This document shows positions 22,043 through 34,873 of a stretch of 64,000 nt of DNA, piece by piece (within the stretch, counting starts at the first letter, position 1; the number at the start of each line of letters is the position of its first letter). A program made the translations under genes and the position numbers. The notes under the pieces were generated by a model that did not search any database, was not told the origin of the DNA, and worked only from the letters and a program-made list of their open reading frames with translations. This stretch comes from Clonostachys chloroleuca. Taxonomy: Eukaryota; Ascomycota; Sordariomycetes; Hypocreales; Bionectriaceae. Where the stretch lies: the NCBI GenBank assembly GCA_037952775.1, contig JBANAY010000003.1, positions 35,650,001 through 35,714,000 on the forward strand, written 5' to 3'.

Positions 22043-23638
22043 TCAGGTCGCAGGCACCCAGAGGTCGTCGAGGAACTCATCCAGCTGGATGATGCGGAAG
22101 CGCGGGCCCCATTTCCTCGTCCACTCCGGGTCTGACCAGGAGGAGGACAGCCCCAGGTTCCAGGACACGAGCTCGACGTTCCAGCCCATGCGGAGGGCTC
22201 TGTCGGCGTAGGCGAAGAAGCCGTCCGAGTACTTGGCCGGCTTGCCGTCGCCTGTCGCGAGGACGAGAGTTCCCTGGTCCTGGAAGAATTCCATGACTGA
22301 CTCGCCGATGCGCGTCTGCAGGGTCTCGTCGACCAGGTCTTCGACGTATCGGGTGTCGTCATGGGGTGCGCCGGCCGTCTTCCGCTTCCGCGGATGCTTG
22401 GACGACGCGTGTGTCTTTGTGTGGTGGGGCTTGGGGTCGCCGACGACGGGCTTTCGCTCGCGGACGTCGACGTGGTAGCCGAGACGACGGAGCTCGTCGA
22501 CAAAGGCTGGCTGGGGGTGGTCAGGCCGGGTGGAGCAGCCTGCGTTGAGGATGCGGACCTGGCGGCCGCGTAGGAGAATCTCGGAAAAGAACTCGAGATT
22601 GAACTCTGGGGAAGGGTTGAAACGGGCGCTGAAGTCGCCGTTGGCGAACTTACTCTGGAGGGCGCGGCGGAAGCTGATGTTGATGTTGGAATGGTCTAGA
22701 AAGACGTGGACGGCGTTTGAGTCAGCAGTGCGATATTGCGACTGTGTGAGCGAATCGTTGACAAAATGACGGGCGAGTTTCACTGAGAGGCTCTCGTGTT
22801 TCTGAGCTTTGGTGCGCGTGTCGGTGAGGAGAACGGTCGGGGGAGTCGTGATGTTCCTAGCGAAGGGGGTGTTGGTTGCCGAGGGTTGCTGCTGGGAGGG
22901 AGAGACGATCGTCTCTCGCCTTTTGTTAAGAGAGTTCCAAGAGTCAGAGACGGATGCCTTCCTCTGTGGCGTAAGATGCTGGCTCGGAGAGCTAGCGAGG
23001 CTTGTAGCCGAAGTGCCATCGTAATCAGAGACTTCCGACTCAGAAGTGCTCTCTAATTCAGATGGAGAAGATGACAATTCAGCGTTGGGAGACAAGGCAG
23101 GCAACGCAATGGGATCGTCGGCCTTGACATCAATGGCGGCCACCACATTCGGTGAACGGGAGGGTAGGAGACCAGAGGCAGGGCTGGCCTGATCACTCGG
23201 GCCGGCTGCGCCTCTTTTCAAGATCGTAATTCTAGGCGTAGTATCTGCAGATGGTTTCAATTCACCGACTTCGGGAACAGCTCTTGAGATAGATTTAGGG
23301 GCAGACGTAGGTCGTGACGGCGACTGGAGAACAGCCAGGAGCTTGGAGAAATTGCCCAGCGAAGCCGTCTGGTCTCGTGAGAAGATTGATTGGCTGCCTC
23401 GCCTGGTCCTTTGAGGAGAGGGGAATGCCGAGTGGGAACGAGGGGAAGTAGCCTGGTCGCCAGCCGCATGTGGGCGAGGTGATGAAGCAGGCGAGATGAA
23501 TGATGACCCGATCCTCGAAAAATCGCCCAGTTTGGGCGTCTTGCTACTCCCCGGCTGCCTCGCCGGAGGGCTGAAGTTTCGAGCCCTGGGAGGCGTAGCA
23601 TAGTGCCTCGGAGAGCGTGTTGGATCTGTGTCGTCCAT
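22043..23638 (-). CDS. Fungal NYN/PIN-like domain protein with disordered N-terminus
   Basis: A single open frame of 531 residues. The first roughly 300 residues are Ser/Pro/Thr/Arg-rich and disordered, with many SP sites suggesting phosphorylation. The C-terminal part reads VHVFLDHSNINISFRRAL, with an acidic residue at about Asp315, then ILLRGRQVRILNAGCSTRP, then LVLATGDGKPAKYSDGFFAY with a second acidic residue at about Asp464, and a final VELVSWNLGLSSSW strand. Conserved Asp residues at the ends of parallel strands are the hallmark of NYN/LabA-type PIN-fold nucleases, which cleave RNA with metal ions. I infer a possible ribonuclease, but no substrate or pathway is known to me. A basic stretch SSKHPRKRK inside the domain could be an insertion or a nuclear signal. 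Start is the first ATG. Confidence 0.75.
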   Translation of the reverse strand: MDDTDPTRSPRHYATPPRARNFSPPARQPGSSKTPKLGDFSRIGSSFISPASSPRPHAAGDQATSPRSHSAFPSPQRTRRGSQSIFSRDQTASLGNFSKLLAVLQSPSRPTSAPKSISRAVPEVGELKPSADTTPRITILKRGAAGPSDQASPASGLLPSRSPNVVAAIDVKADDPIALPALSPNAELSSSPSELESTSESEVSDYDGTSATSLASSPSQHLTPQRKASVSDSWNSLNKRRETIVSPSQQQPSATNTPFARNITTPPTVLLTDTRTKAQKHESLSVKLARHFVNDSLTQSQYRTADSNAVHVFLDHSNINISFRRALQSKFANGDFSARFNPSPEFNLEFFSEILLRGRQVRILNAGCSTRPDHPQPAFVDELRRLGYHVDVRERKPVVGDPKPHHTKTHASSKHPRKRKTAGAPHDDTRYVEDLVDETLQTRIGESVMEFFQDQGTLVLATGDGKPAKYSDGFFAYADRALRMGWNVELVSWNLGLSSSWSDPEWTRKWGPRFRIIQLDEFLDDLWVPAT

Positions 23639-25350
23639 GATGGCTGCGTGGTGGTTGTGTTGATGACTGAGGAGCCGGAAAGTCCATGAAGGCCGCTTCC
23701 TTGGTGGCGATGATAGAGATAGGCGAGGGCTTAATAGTAGGCGCTCTCACACTTACTCCCTAGCTGAAATGCCCGATAAGAGCCTGATGGGCTGATGGTA
23801 TGGTGCAAGACACAACCGGATGGGTTGGGGAATGTGATGTCGAATAAGCGAACAGTGTGACCAGGGTCGTTCCAGATGGCAAATGGATGAGTAGGAAGAT
23901 AGGATACAACAACCAACTAGCGGCCCGTTCCTATTGTAGTAGCTTCCAGTTATGTGTGAGCGCGTGGATGGGTGTTTGCTGGCCAGGTGGAACCTTTGGG
24001 CTGCAAATGCCTAATAGACAATGATGAATGGCGGCGGCTGCAATGGAAGGATCCGGGAGGCGGTAAGGTTGGCTTTATAGGTGGAAGAGGAGATCTAAGC
24101 AAACGCTGGGACAGAGTGTCTGAGTGTGGGAAAGCAGGCAATGCGTAGAGATAGTTGATACACGGCGCTGGAAGCAAAGGCAGTCAGTTAAATGGAGAGG
24201 AAGATGAATGACGGCTAGTTGGCGGGACGTCGGGATGGTTTATGAAACACAGAAGCGCCCATTGAAGCTCGAGTCTTGGGCGAGTGACTCAATGGATCGG
24301 AGTGGAGCCCACATTGATACTGAGGGGCGGGGGGGCCTAAAACAGAGGCCAGACCCCAATCGTAGGGCAGTTCCAGTGGGGGGATAGTGGCGATGCACTC
24401 AGCTTGTGTTCGCAAGAAGAGTCATGGACGTGATTGTTTGTTGAGCAATGAGAACCTCAAGAATGCCTACCTGATAAGATATTCATTCTGTCATTAAATT
24501 GACAGTTATTCTTTATTGTTTTTGAGATTGGAAGAGCATCTTCAATGACACCCCTCCTTAGGCCCATGAGCACTAACTGCCGGGTTTTGCCTCGCTATTC
24601 GTTAGTGGTCGGCAGTCTAATCGAGACTCTTGGGTGGCAAACCCTTCCATTCCGGTAACTTGTGGCTCACTAATGATCCAGACAGTTCCTTACCTGTTAC
24701 CGGGCAGTGTGGCACTGTGCGTTCTGTTTTATGGGAGAGTCGCTCGAAGTGGTGCACCTTCGATACGATTTTTCCCGAGCACCCAACGCTGTACTGCTCG
24801 CTAATCTACTTTACTGCTGCCACTAAATAATAGATGAGATCGAGTTACAGGGGCTTGAGTGGCTGTTATAGGTGCCTAGAGACAATACACTAGATATGCT
24901 TAATTGATATCGTGTCGTGTCGGGTTTATTATCATTCTAGTCATCGTAGAAAGAAACCCTTCAGTTTGATATCTCATTTCTTTTGTCACCTGGTTGGGAG
25001 TGTACAGGATTCTAAAATTCATCCACGCCTAGGTAGGTCTAAATTGGACACGGATGCTCTCTTATTAAAGGCAAGCCGCAGATTTTAAGGCCTTGTTAAG
25101 CAACAGGTACATGATATGTCCGTGTCCGGGAAAAGAACTGAGAATCTTCCAAACTGCAATACACTCCTTATTCTGCAGATGCAGGCTATCCCAAAGGGAA
25201 CCATGGCACTGATCGTTTGAGGTTAAATTTTTTTTTCTTCGCAATTCCGAAGAGCATCGTATTCTTCAAGTAATCCTCGAATTTATAAGCAAACTACACA
25301 TTTGTGTGTTGTTGACAGAATCAATGCACAAAGAGTATGTCCATCCTTCT
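23639..25350. other. Intergenic; no gene seen
   Basis: Upstream of the NYN-domain gene and downstream of the Sds23-like gene. The frames are short. AT-rich around 24460-25330. I recognise no coding sequence or RNA gene. Confidence 0.45.
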
Positions 25351-26972
25351 TCACCTCCGAATATCTATGCTACCGGCTCGAATAGAGTCGATGCTGGCCC
25401 GCACTGAGCTGCTTGAGCTCTTCCGACGGCGCGCTCGCTGCGCCCCTGGATCCGATGGGTTTAGCCCGGTGGACTTGGCAAACGCATTCAGCACGTCTGT
25501 CAACGAAACGACACCGCTCAGTCTCCCAGACAAACCCGCGCCCATCATTGCCGACGCAGGGACAGCAGCAGCTGGCTGCGGCGAGGGCGGCGTTGGTGGC
25601 GGTGGACCTTGCGTGAAACTCGACGGACCCATCAAGGGAGTTGCTGGCGCCGACGGCGAGGGCGATGCCGATTCTACCACCCACATGCGGTGCGATCTCG
25701 TGGCCACGAGCTTGGCAACTGTGTGAGCAAGAGTCGAATATGGGTTAACGTAGAAGACAGGAAAAGCATCACGTCCATTTTCGACTCCCCTCTCGTTCAA
25801 AATAACAGAAATGAAATGCATGCAAGACTGGCTCAACAGCGGTGCGCTGGAAGAGTTGGTCAAGTGCCGGACGTCCTTGGTTGAAATATTTCCCACGACA
25901 TTATGGCCATTATCGACCACGGCGACGCTCGTCAGACCCTCGTCGTTCATCAGAGTGAGTGCTTCGGAGAGTGGCGCGTCAGAACTATAATTAATAGCGA
26001 GTCAGCTCATCATAAAATCTGCTTTGCTACCAGACACGAATCATGCATACTTCACTGATATAGCATCCTTTGTACCGATATTCAAATCGCGAATAACGAC
26101 GGGGTAGAGTTGGTCGATCGTCGGGAAGTTAACGCCCTCGTTCCAGAAGAACTCCACTGTGCGAACCTGACTTAGTATTCCTATAACCTCGTCGCCCTGA
26201 TTCGTGATAAGTAGTCGATGGACACCACTCCCAAGGATTTCAATGGCTTGAGATAGTAGACTGGGTGCTGGGAGTGTGACCAGTGGCTCCTTTCGACACA
26301 GAGGTTGTATCTCTCGCAACGTTATCGGCTCGCCTCTCCTGGCCTTATTGACAACCGTATTTGATGCCTCGACCTGATCTCCTTCCGGTCTAGCGAGACC
26401 GACGACGACGAGGAGATAGGCATTGAGGTCCTTGAAATCGAATGTAGAAACCGCTGTTTTGGAATCTATATCCTCTCGAATGAGCACCACACTAGGCTGG
26501 CTCTTGAGCAATAGCTAGATTGCACATGTCAGCAAACCCGTTCACAATTATCTTTCTCCGCCCAGTTCCCACTGACCATTGTCGCATCTTCGACGGTACT
26601 ATCCAACTCGATCCATTTCACATCGCTAGGGGAGACCAGTTCTCCGACTTGAATGTTGCGCCATTCGCGATTGGCGAATTTTGGGTTGTGAAACCGATTG
26701 CCTGCAGGGGGGTTGTTGAGGAGCTCCTGGACAGCAGCGTGAGTGAGAGATGGATGTCGCTGCCGTGGAGACGCTGGGATATTTCGTAGGCCCTCCACAA
26801 AGCTCTGCCTGTGACTCGTTCGATTGATGCTGGAGACGGACGGTGACCTTTGTGGTGGCTCGCCGGTGGATGTGGAGGACTTGCCGCTGGCGACGCTGGA
26901 AGACCGCGCAGGTCTATCGCTGGGCTCTTTGGCGTCGAGCGACCCGCTGTTTTGCGGTTGGGGAGAAGCCAT
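25351..26972 (-). CDS. sds23: Sds23/Moc1-like CBS-domain protein
   Basis: Three exons on the minus strand, 26972-26577, 26514-26051 and 25984-25351, give 497 residues. The N-terminus is Ser/Pro-rich, including [22 protein letters not shown]. Paired CBS motifs follow: [23 protein letters not shown], then [29 protein letters not shown], then [35 protein letters not shown], and a last one near SHRMWVV...[18 protein letters not shown] that is interrupted by a Pro-rich insert. The tail [20 protein letters not shown] fits fungal Sds23. In yeasts Sds23 binds and restrains PP2A/PP6-type phosphatases and links nutrient state to mitosis and stress. The splice joins (ATM|LLLK and VK|N|SDAP) are canonical. 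Identity is well supported; the phosphatase link is family knowledge. Confidence 0.9.
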
Positions 26973-28607
26973 GCCAGCGAGTGCAGCTAGCGTGCACTGC
27001 TGATTCCAATCCGGGGTGAAGACGGCACAAACCGCAAATGGGGGTATCTGGCGACGGGGGAGGGAATTGCTCGATTTATACGAGATGCGCGCGGCACAGG
27101 ATGGAGATGAGATAAGATGGGGAGGCTCGGTATGTCTTCGCAGAGGAGAGATCGCAATCGGCGGCTAGGGACGAATCGCCACGCTAGGACCATCAAAGAG
27201 TCTCGCTTACCGCACCTTTAAATAAGGGGATCGGGTGCCTCTGGAGCTTGTCAGTCTTGCTTGCCAGGCCGTAGCAGAAACGGCGGTGGGGTTGATGCAG
27301 GCTGCAGGATGCAGGCTGCCCCGTTTGGGTGGGTGCGAAACCGATCAAAACAGGAACCGAATGCTAGGAATGGAAGCGATATGTCGGATGTAGCTTTCGA
27401 AACAGCTCAGGTGTTTTGGGAGCCAAACATTGCCCTCCCAGTCCCTTACCTGTGTCTCATAGAGTGAATATATCAACGGGTTGAATGGTTTCCAAGTTGC
27501 CTTCAACGGCTGGAGAGGGGTCATGTCACGTCACTGGACGAGAGCCCCGCACTCAGCAGTGAGCGCGGGACCGAGTCTGTTAGTACCCTGCGTGTTAGTT
27601 TGGCGGTAGGCACAGTGCAGGCGGTAGAGAAGATACCAGCGACAGTACCGGGGCAACCGCCAATCAGACAGGAGACAGGGAACAACTGCGCCCTGAGAAT
27701 TCCCTGATAGGAGTGCCTGCTGGTGCGATGCTGTCCCTTCTTGAGGCATCGCATAGCACATGCAATCTGGGACTCCTCAAAAATAAACAAGTCGCACGGC
27801 AACCTCCACATCCATGCCATGTCACTGGTGTTTTTTGGTGGCCAGACTATGGGAAGTGGAAACCCATTGGTTCCATGGTCGTAGATCCACTCTTGAGGTT
27901 CACAGTAAGAAGGGCTGTGGGAAACCAGGACGTCAGCCCTGCCGATGGCCTGCCAAGGCAAGTTTTCGGGGCGCAAGCATACATGCCCTCTCTAGGTACC
28001 GCCTGTTGTTCGTAGCTGTCTGCTTCGCCCCCATCGAACTGTTGGCATCGAATACCGAGGAGCCTAATTATCGCCTGGGAACAATTAAGTCGGCCAGGCT
28101 GCCGCTAGTCCTACTTTAGTACTATGCAAATATTCATATGCCAAGACAAGGGAGGGGTTGATTGGCGATTAGTGGATAAAGACGGGGAACCAGAGCTCAA
28201 CCACACCCAAAAAAAAAGTTCTACCCAATAAAAAAAAATACAATCAAAACACCACCACGGCCAGTGCCCGGTAGAATATTCAACCTGATCATACTTTTTC
28301 TTGCCTTTGTTTACCTTCGTCCTGGCTCACCCCTAATCTCCCTCCGTTTTTGTCTGGGCTGACATTGGCTGAGCCCTGCGCCTGGTGTGAACCCGAGAAT
28401 CTGTCTTGCTTGGCTGTCCAGTCCGTGGGCCAGGCTTCCCCTCCCCCACCTCCTGACCTCCCTCAACGAAGCGAACGGCTACGAGAGCGACACTCCCCAG
28501 CCTGCTGCACCCGCCAGCTTTACTCGCGGCAACATTCGCGAGTCGCTCCTTGATTACATATAATTTGTGCTCTGTCGTCCAGCAACTCCTGGACGGCCGC
28601 CGCAGCC
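26973..28607. other. Divergent intergenic region between sds23 and kap121
   Basis: No gene is supported. It contains both promoters. Short A runs occur around 28208-28245, shortly before a pyrimidine-rich leader that runs to the kap121 start at 28608. Confidence 0.5.
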
Positions 28608-31600
28608 ATGTCCCTCCTTTCGCCTGAAATTCATGCGGAGCTGAGCCAGCTTTTGCAAGCCTTACAGTCACCTGAAAATGGCATTCGCTCCCAGGCGGAG
28701 GAGCACCTTCAAAATAACTGGACGAATACCAGACCCGAAGTCCTTCTAATGGGTCTTGCTGAACAAATCCAGGCTGCCGGAGACATCACGGTATGTGTCA
28801 ACTGAAAATCAGCTGCTTATTCTCTGTCGACGCGTCACTAACCCCCGACTGCTAGACGCGAACCTTTGCTTCCGTTATCTTCCGTCGAATTGCCTCCAAA
28901 TCAGTCAAACCAGATGGTGGAAACACTATCGATCTGTTCATGTCTCTCGGCAACGACCATGCAATTGCCATCCGCCAAAAACTCCTCGAGACACTCGGCT
29001 CCGAAGCCGACAAAAACGTTCGCAATAAAATTAGCTATGCTGTCGCAGAGGTGGCTAGACAGTACACTGAGAATTGTGAGTGAATATCGCTTGACTCCAA
29101 GAAACTAGAGACTGTCGAACCGGTTGTGTGAACGTGGGCTAATATTTGACCCCCTTAGCAAGCAACTGGCCCGAGCTGTTAGGCGCCCTCTTTCAGTTGA
29201 GCCAAGCCCCCGAGGCCGAGAAGCGAGAGACGGCTTTCCGTGTATTCGCCACGACGCCGGCCATTATTGAGCAGCAACATGCTGGCGTGATTGTTGAGGC
29301 CTTCCAAAAGGGCTTCAACGACGATGCTGTCCTTGTATGTTCTTGGAGGAAGAGATGAGACAACTGAGTTTCATACACCACTTACGTGTTTATCAACTGA
29401 CAATTTTACTCAGGTCCGGCTAGCCGCAATGGAAGCTTTTGCTGCATTCTTTAGGACGCTTGGGAAGAAGGAGTTCTCGAAATACTACGATTTGCTACCA
29501 TCCGTTCTCAACATCCTTCCTCCGATCAAGGACTCTCAAGATTCGGACCACCTCAGACAGGCACTCATTGCTCTCATGGAACTTGCGGAGACAGCACCCA
29601 AAATGTTCAAGCCCCTTTTCTCAAACCTCGTGCAGTTCAGCATATCCGTTATTCAGGAAAAAGAATTGGACGATGTTTGCAGACAGAGCGCCCTCGAGCT
29701 TATGACGACATTTGCCGACTTCGCACCATCCATGTGCCGAAAAGACTCTTCTTACACGAATGATATGATCACTCAATGTTTGAGTCTCATGACTGATCTG
29801 GGCGAGGACGACGACAATGCTGCAGAATGGTTAGAGTCTGACGATGTATGTGGCAGCACCCTTTCTCTACAACTCTATCCGTTGAATATTGTGTTAACAA
29901 ATGGTATTATAGCTTGACCAGGACGAGAACGATCAGAACCACGTAGCGGGCGAGCAAACTATGGATCGTCTTGCCACCAAGCTTGGTGGGCAAACCATAC
30001 TTGCACCCACTTTCAATTGGCTTCCCCGCATGATGAGTTCGATGGCCTGGAGGGATAGACATGCAGCCCTTATGGCAATCTCGGCCATTTCCGAAGGTTG
30101 TCGTAGCCTGATGATCGGGGAGCTTAGCCAGGTTCTTGACCTCGTGATTCCTGCCCTCCAGGATCCCCATCCTCGTGTGCGATGGGCCGGCTGCAATGCT
30201 CTTGGCCAAATGAGCACCGACTTTGCACCTACAATGCAGACCGACTACTACGACCGTGTCCTCAAGGCAATCATCCCAGTGCTTGGGTCTCCTGAAGGCC
30301 GAGTCAAGTCGCATGCCGCTGCTGCCCTGGTCAACTTTTGTGAGGAAGCAGAAAAGACAGTTTTGGAGCCATACCTTGACGAGCTTCTCTCACATCTCTT
30401 CCAGCTTCTGTCTAGCGATAAGAGATATGTACAAGAGCAAGCTCTATCCACTATTGCGACAATTGCAGATGCAGCCGAGGCAGCATTCTCAAAGTATTAC
30501 GATACCCTGATGCCTCTGCTGTTGAATGTGCTTCAGCAGCCTGGTGAGAAGGAGAACAGGCTGTTGCGCGCAAAGGCTATGGAATGTGCCACCTTGATTG
30601 CTTTGGCTGTCGGCAAAGAGAGACTTGGTCAGAATGACACAATGACTCTCGTGACTATTTTGGCCAATATTCAGGCCAGTGTCACGGAGCCTGATGACCC
30701 CCAGGGACAGTACCTGATGCACTGCTGGGGCCGAATGTGCCGCGTACTTGGTTCTGATTTCCTTCCATTCCTTGACACGGTTATTCCTCCTCTGCTAAAG
30801 CTGGCAACTGCCAAGGCCGATATTCAGTTGCTGGATGACGACGAACAGGTGGACCAGATTCAATCCGAGGAAGGCTGGGAGCTTGTTCCTCTCAAGGGCA
30901 AGATGATCGGAATCCGCACAAGCACCATGGAGGATAAGCACATGGCTATCGAACTTCTTGTTCTCTACGCCTCAGTTCTCGAGGGTGCCTTTGCACCTTA
31001 CGTTGCCAACTTGATGGAAAAGGTTGCCCTGCCTGGTCTTGCTTTCTACTTCCACGATCAAGTCCGATATACCTCCGCCAAATTGGTACCCCAGCTTCTG
31101 AGTTCATACAAGAAGGCCTACGGCTGCCCCTCGAATGAGCTCGCCGGTTTATGGTCGGCAACTGTAGAGAAGGTCCTCGAGGTTCTTCCTGCAGAGCCCG
31201 CCATCGACACTCTTGCAGAGATGTATCAGTGTTTCTACGAGTCCGTCGAGGTCCTAGGGAAGGACTGCCTGACTCCCAACCACATGACTCAGTTCATTGA
31301 TTCGGCAAACTCAGCTCTTGAGGACTACAAGGACCGAGTCAACCAGCGGGCAGCAGATAAGGAGGGCGCCACGGCTGACGATGTCGAAGATGAGGCTGAC
31401 GAACTTTTGATTGCCATCGAAGACGATCAAACTCTGCTCTCAGACATGAACAAGGCGTATCACTCCATCTTCAAGCACCACGGTGCTGCCTTCCTACCAG
31501 CTTGGGGTAAGCTCATGACAACTTATGAGGGTTTCCTCAACTCCTCCGACCCTACACAGCAACAATGGGCTATTTGCATAATGGATGATGTGCTCGAGTA

Positions 31601-32259
31601 CTGTGGCCCGGAGAGTGTACGATACGCAAACTATATCAGCAAACCCCTGCTTGAGGGCTGCCAAAATGCGTCACCAGCTATTCGACAAGCCGCAGCTTAC
31701 GGTATCGGCATGGCTGCCCACAAGGGAGGGGCTCCTTGGTCCCAGTTTGTGGGTGGATCGGTGCCGTTCCTATTCCAGGCCACTCAGGTTCCCAATGCTA
31801 GAGACGAAGACAATGTCTACGCCACAGAGAATGCTTGTGCAGCTATTGCCAAGATTCTCCATTTCAATGCAGGAAATGTCACCGATGTTCAGTCTGTGAC
31901 CACGCAGTGGGTAGAGACACTACCTGTGGTCAATGACGAGGAGGCAGCTCCCTACGCATACCTTTACCTAGTAGAACTAATCAACCAGTAAGCCTAAGCC
32001 TATTGCAATGTTGATATGAAGAAACAATACTGACACGGAAATCCACCCTAGGCAACACCCAGCTGTTTTCGGTCAGGCTCCAAAGATATTCGACTTTATT
32101 GCCAAGGCCCTTGAAGGCGAGGCGTTACAAGGTCAAACAGCCAGCCGCGTGGCCGTAGCTACCAAGGCCTTACTCGCGGCTACTAATGTGGACCCTACTC
32201 CATTGCTGCAGAACTTTTCACCGGAAGCTCAACAAACAATCATGGGGTACTTCTCATAG
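28608..32259 (+). CDS. kap121: Karyopherin beta Kap121/Pse1 (importin-5 type)
   Basis: Six exons, 28608-28790, 28856-29075, 29159-29334, 29414-29845, 29913-31987 and 32052-32259, all with GT...AG borders, give 1097 residues, matching Kap121/IPO5. It is a superhelix of HEAT repeats, such as VRLAAMEAFAAFFRTL, VIPALQDPHPRVRWAGCNAL and IPVLGSPEGRVKSHAAAALV, with an acidic loop in the middle (LDDDEQVDQIQSEEGWE). The start MSLLSPEIHAELSQLLQALQ begins the first helix pair. Kap121 carries ribosomal proteins, histones and other cargoes into the nucleus and releases them on binding Ran-GTP. mog1, another Ran-pathway gene, lies in the same window but is not adjacent. The sequence is complete with no odd residues noticed. 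Confidence 0.96.
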
Positions 32260-34873
32260 ATGTCGGTGTACCTCATGGTGAAGGAAGGGTGTGGTAGGAG
32301 AGCGCGATCGGACACATGCTTAACCGACCTAGGGTTTACTCTCATCAATGCCAAGAAGCGGCCTTTAGTGCAGGGCTCAGGCGACCTTGAGCCACGTCTC
32401 ACAGGAGGCTTTATCGTTGTAAGACGATGAGTCCTGGCTCTAGATCTTCAACTACAAGTGGAGATTGCCGTCGGGCAGGAGACTGATTGAATCGAGTTGA
32501 TACAGGTGTGCAAGGAGTTTGAGGGTCCCTGGGCATTAAGCAGCATCTTGCAGGAATTCTTTCGTCAGCTGGACATACCGCAGCGTCGATTTACTTTTAT
32601 GTTACTTTATACAGTGAATGGTTGAATTATTTATCTACTGGTGGTGCTATCTTGTTTCTCCCTTCTCAAGCAATGGAGTGTGTTTGTCCAGAGTGTTTGG
32701 ATACAGATAACGGATAGTCTTAGGGGTTTACTGGTTTACATTCGACTTATTGACTCCAGGAGTTTCTTGGTCTTTAGCAAGAAGTGTTACCTTAGTCGAA
32801 GAGTATAGGTCTTAGGCAATAATGGAAACAGGAAACGCCTTCGTACTCGCCAACAAGAACAAACAAGGTGATCGCAGAGCACGTTAAGTCTTCTGGCTTG
32901 CTTGCTGGCGAAGACACGCCAACATGGGCCAGGGCCAGGGCTCTTTCTTCGCGGACAAGCTAGCAAGCATCTTGGGTTTCCGTTGTGGATGAAGATAGTT
33001 CCGGCCTGGGTGGGGATAAGCCGCTGATGTGCACTGATTTTCGATGCGAGCCTCGGTGCACAGGCACCAGGATCGGTGCCTCCCGCTCCTTGGTGAAAAA
33101 AAAAAGTCGTGCCCCGTGGAGTGGAATTTGGCAATTAATAAAAATGTAACAGGGGAGGGGGGAGAACATCAAGAGAAAGCAAGATTACCCCTCACCAACG
33201 CCATCCCACCCCCAGTAGTCCCGTTCCGTACGAAGAGGATGTAGATTACCACGGAACAACACCATGTCCGTGACATCGGAAATATCCTTTGTCCATGGCA
33301 TCCGTCCTCAGGCTGCCAGCCTACTGGCCTGATTTTGGCCCGTTCTGTACGACGGTGAATCCTTGGGTATACCTTGCCCGAAAGGGCATGTGAGGTGGTA
33401 CTTGCGGATACATGTCATTTGAAAGCAGTGCCTGACTCAATGGAAAGACCTGGAATATTGATAGCAGGCCTAATGCTATTGAGTTTTTTCTTCTTTTTGC
33501 TTCCTTTCCTTATTTTTTTCTTTTTCTTTTTACTCCCCTGCCCTAAAATGCCACCCCCCTCCTCTGGTATGTAGGGTAAATGACATGTGCAACATGTTGC
33601 AGAAGATGACAACATAGTGCAGGCAGAGCCTAGCCACTTATTAATATGTGCAACAGGGCGTCTGACGCTTTCTGGAAGCCAATATGTCATTCTTACACTG
33701 CGCTACGGGAGATCTCCTACCTCAGATAGTCACAATGGATGAGAAAAAAAACAATGTAGTCGCTATGGGGTGGGTTGGGGGAGATCTGTTTGTCTAGAGG
33801 GCCAGGGCGCGGAGCTTTTCATCCGGCCTTACTCCTGGCGCTATGTCCCCAGGTTCAAGGCAGTCTGTTGCGGAGCGAGCACTGCATACGGGGAGTTATT
33901 ACGAGGAGGGCGAATGTGGTCAGACATAGACTTGAGGAGCAATAAGAGGAGAAGCTCTCCAGGAAATCCTGCTTGCGAAGGCTGACGACGTAGCATCAGT
34001 CGGCCAGTCACGGCTGCATTTGCTGCATCCGCTGGAGGATTTGCAGTGATTTCATAGGGCGGTGGTGGCCAGATGGCGCTTCTACCCAGAGGTACCGAAG
34101 TTGGGCCATATCAGTGTTAGTGAAATTGGCGGCATCTGCCCGTCCCCACTAGCAGCCTTGGAGATGACAAGGTACCGGCAGGTACCTGATCTCATGCTAA
34201 GCCCGTCCAACACCCATCCCCATATTTTGCTATAGCCTAGACATTACGTAGCGCAGCGAGGTACCAGCCCACGCAAAAGCAAATGTGGGAGGTCGCGTCC
34301 GTCCATGGGCAAGTTCAACTTTCGATCTTTCACCAGTGCATTTGTGTCCACAATCTTGTCCGGCCGCCCATCATCCATCGGTGCCAAGGAATCCAGCCAG
34401 CGAGGAGATTTTGACCGCCGACCTCAGCGAACGATCGGTCTGTACCTAGCATCGGACTACATTTCGAACCCCTCAACTCGGTGGCAGAGCTACGGTCGCA
34501 TATCCAGCTTATCTAGGCGGTACTTTTGATTGCTTCCAACTGCACTTCCCCAGACGGCAACCCAGCGACGATTAACACCTCCTCACTTCCCGACTTCATT
34601 ACGCATCTCTCGAGAACGGTTCGTTGGCATCTTGTACGACCCGCATTTTGGCTGGGATAATATATCTTCGAAACACTACAACAATCATATCGCTCACACC
34701 GCATCGCCGTATCAACCCGCCCAAGCTACATGACCCGTACTGCTGGATTTATCCAGCTGTTTTTGCAACTGGGTCTCTTGTGCCTGGGAACTGGTTGACG
34801 GGTGGACTTGAGGAATCCTGGCATCTGCGTTGTTAGTTTGTGTTGCTGGCCCATCCGGCCAGATGCTGCCGCC
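32260..34873. other. Intergenic between kap121 and wc-1
   Basis: No gene is supported across 2.6 kb. A T/C-rich tract lies at about 33484-33540. The part from about 34200 to 34873 likely includes a long 5' leader of wc-1 with several upstream ATGs, one of which (34802) is in frame with wc-1. Confidence 0.5.
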
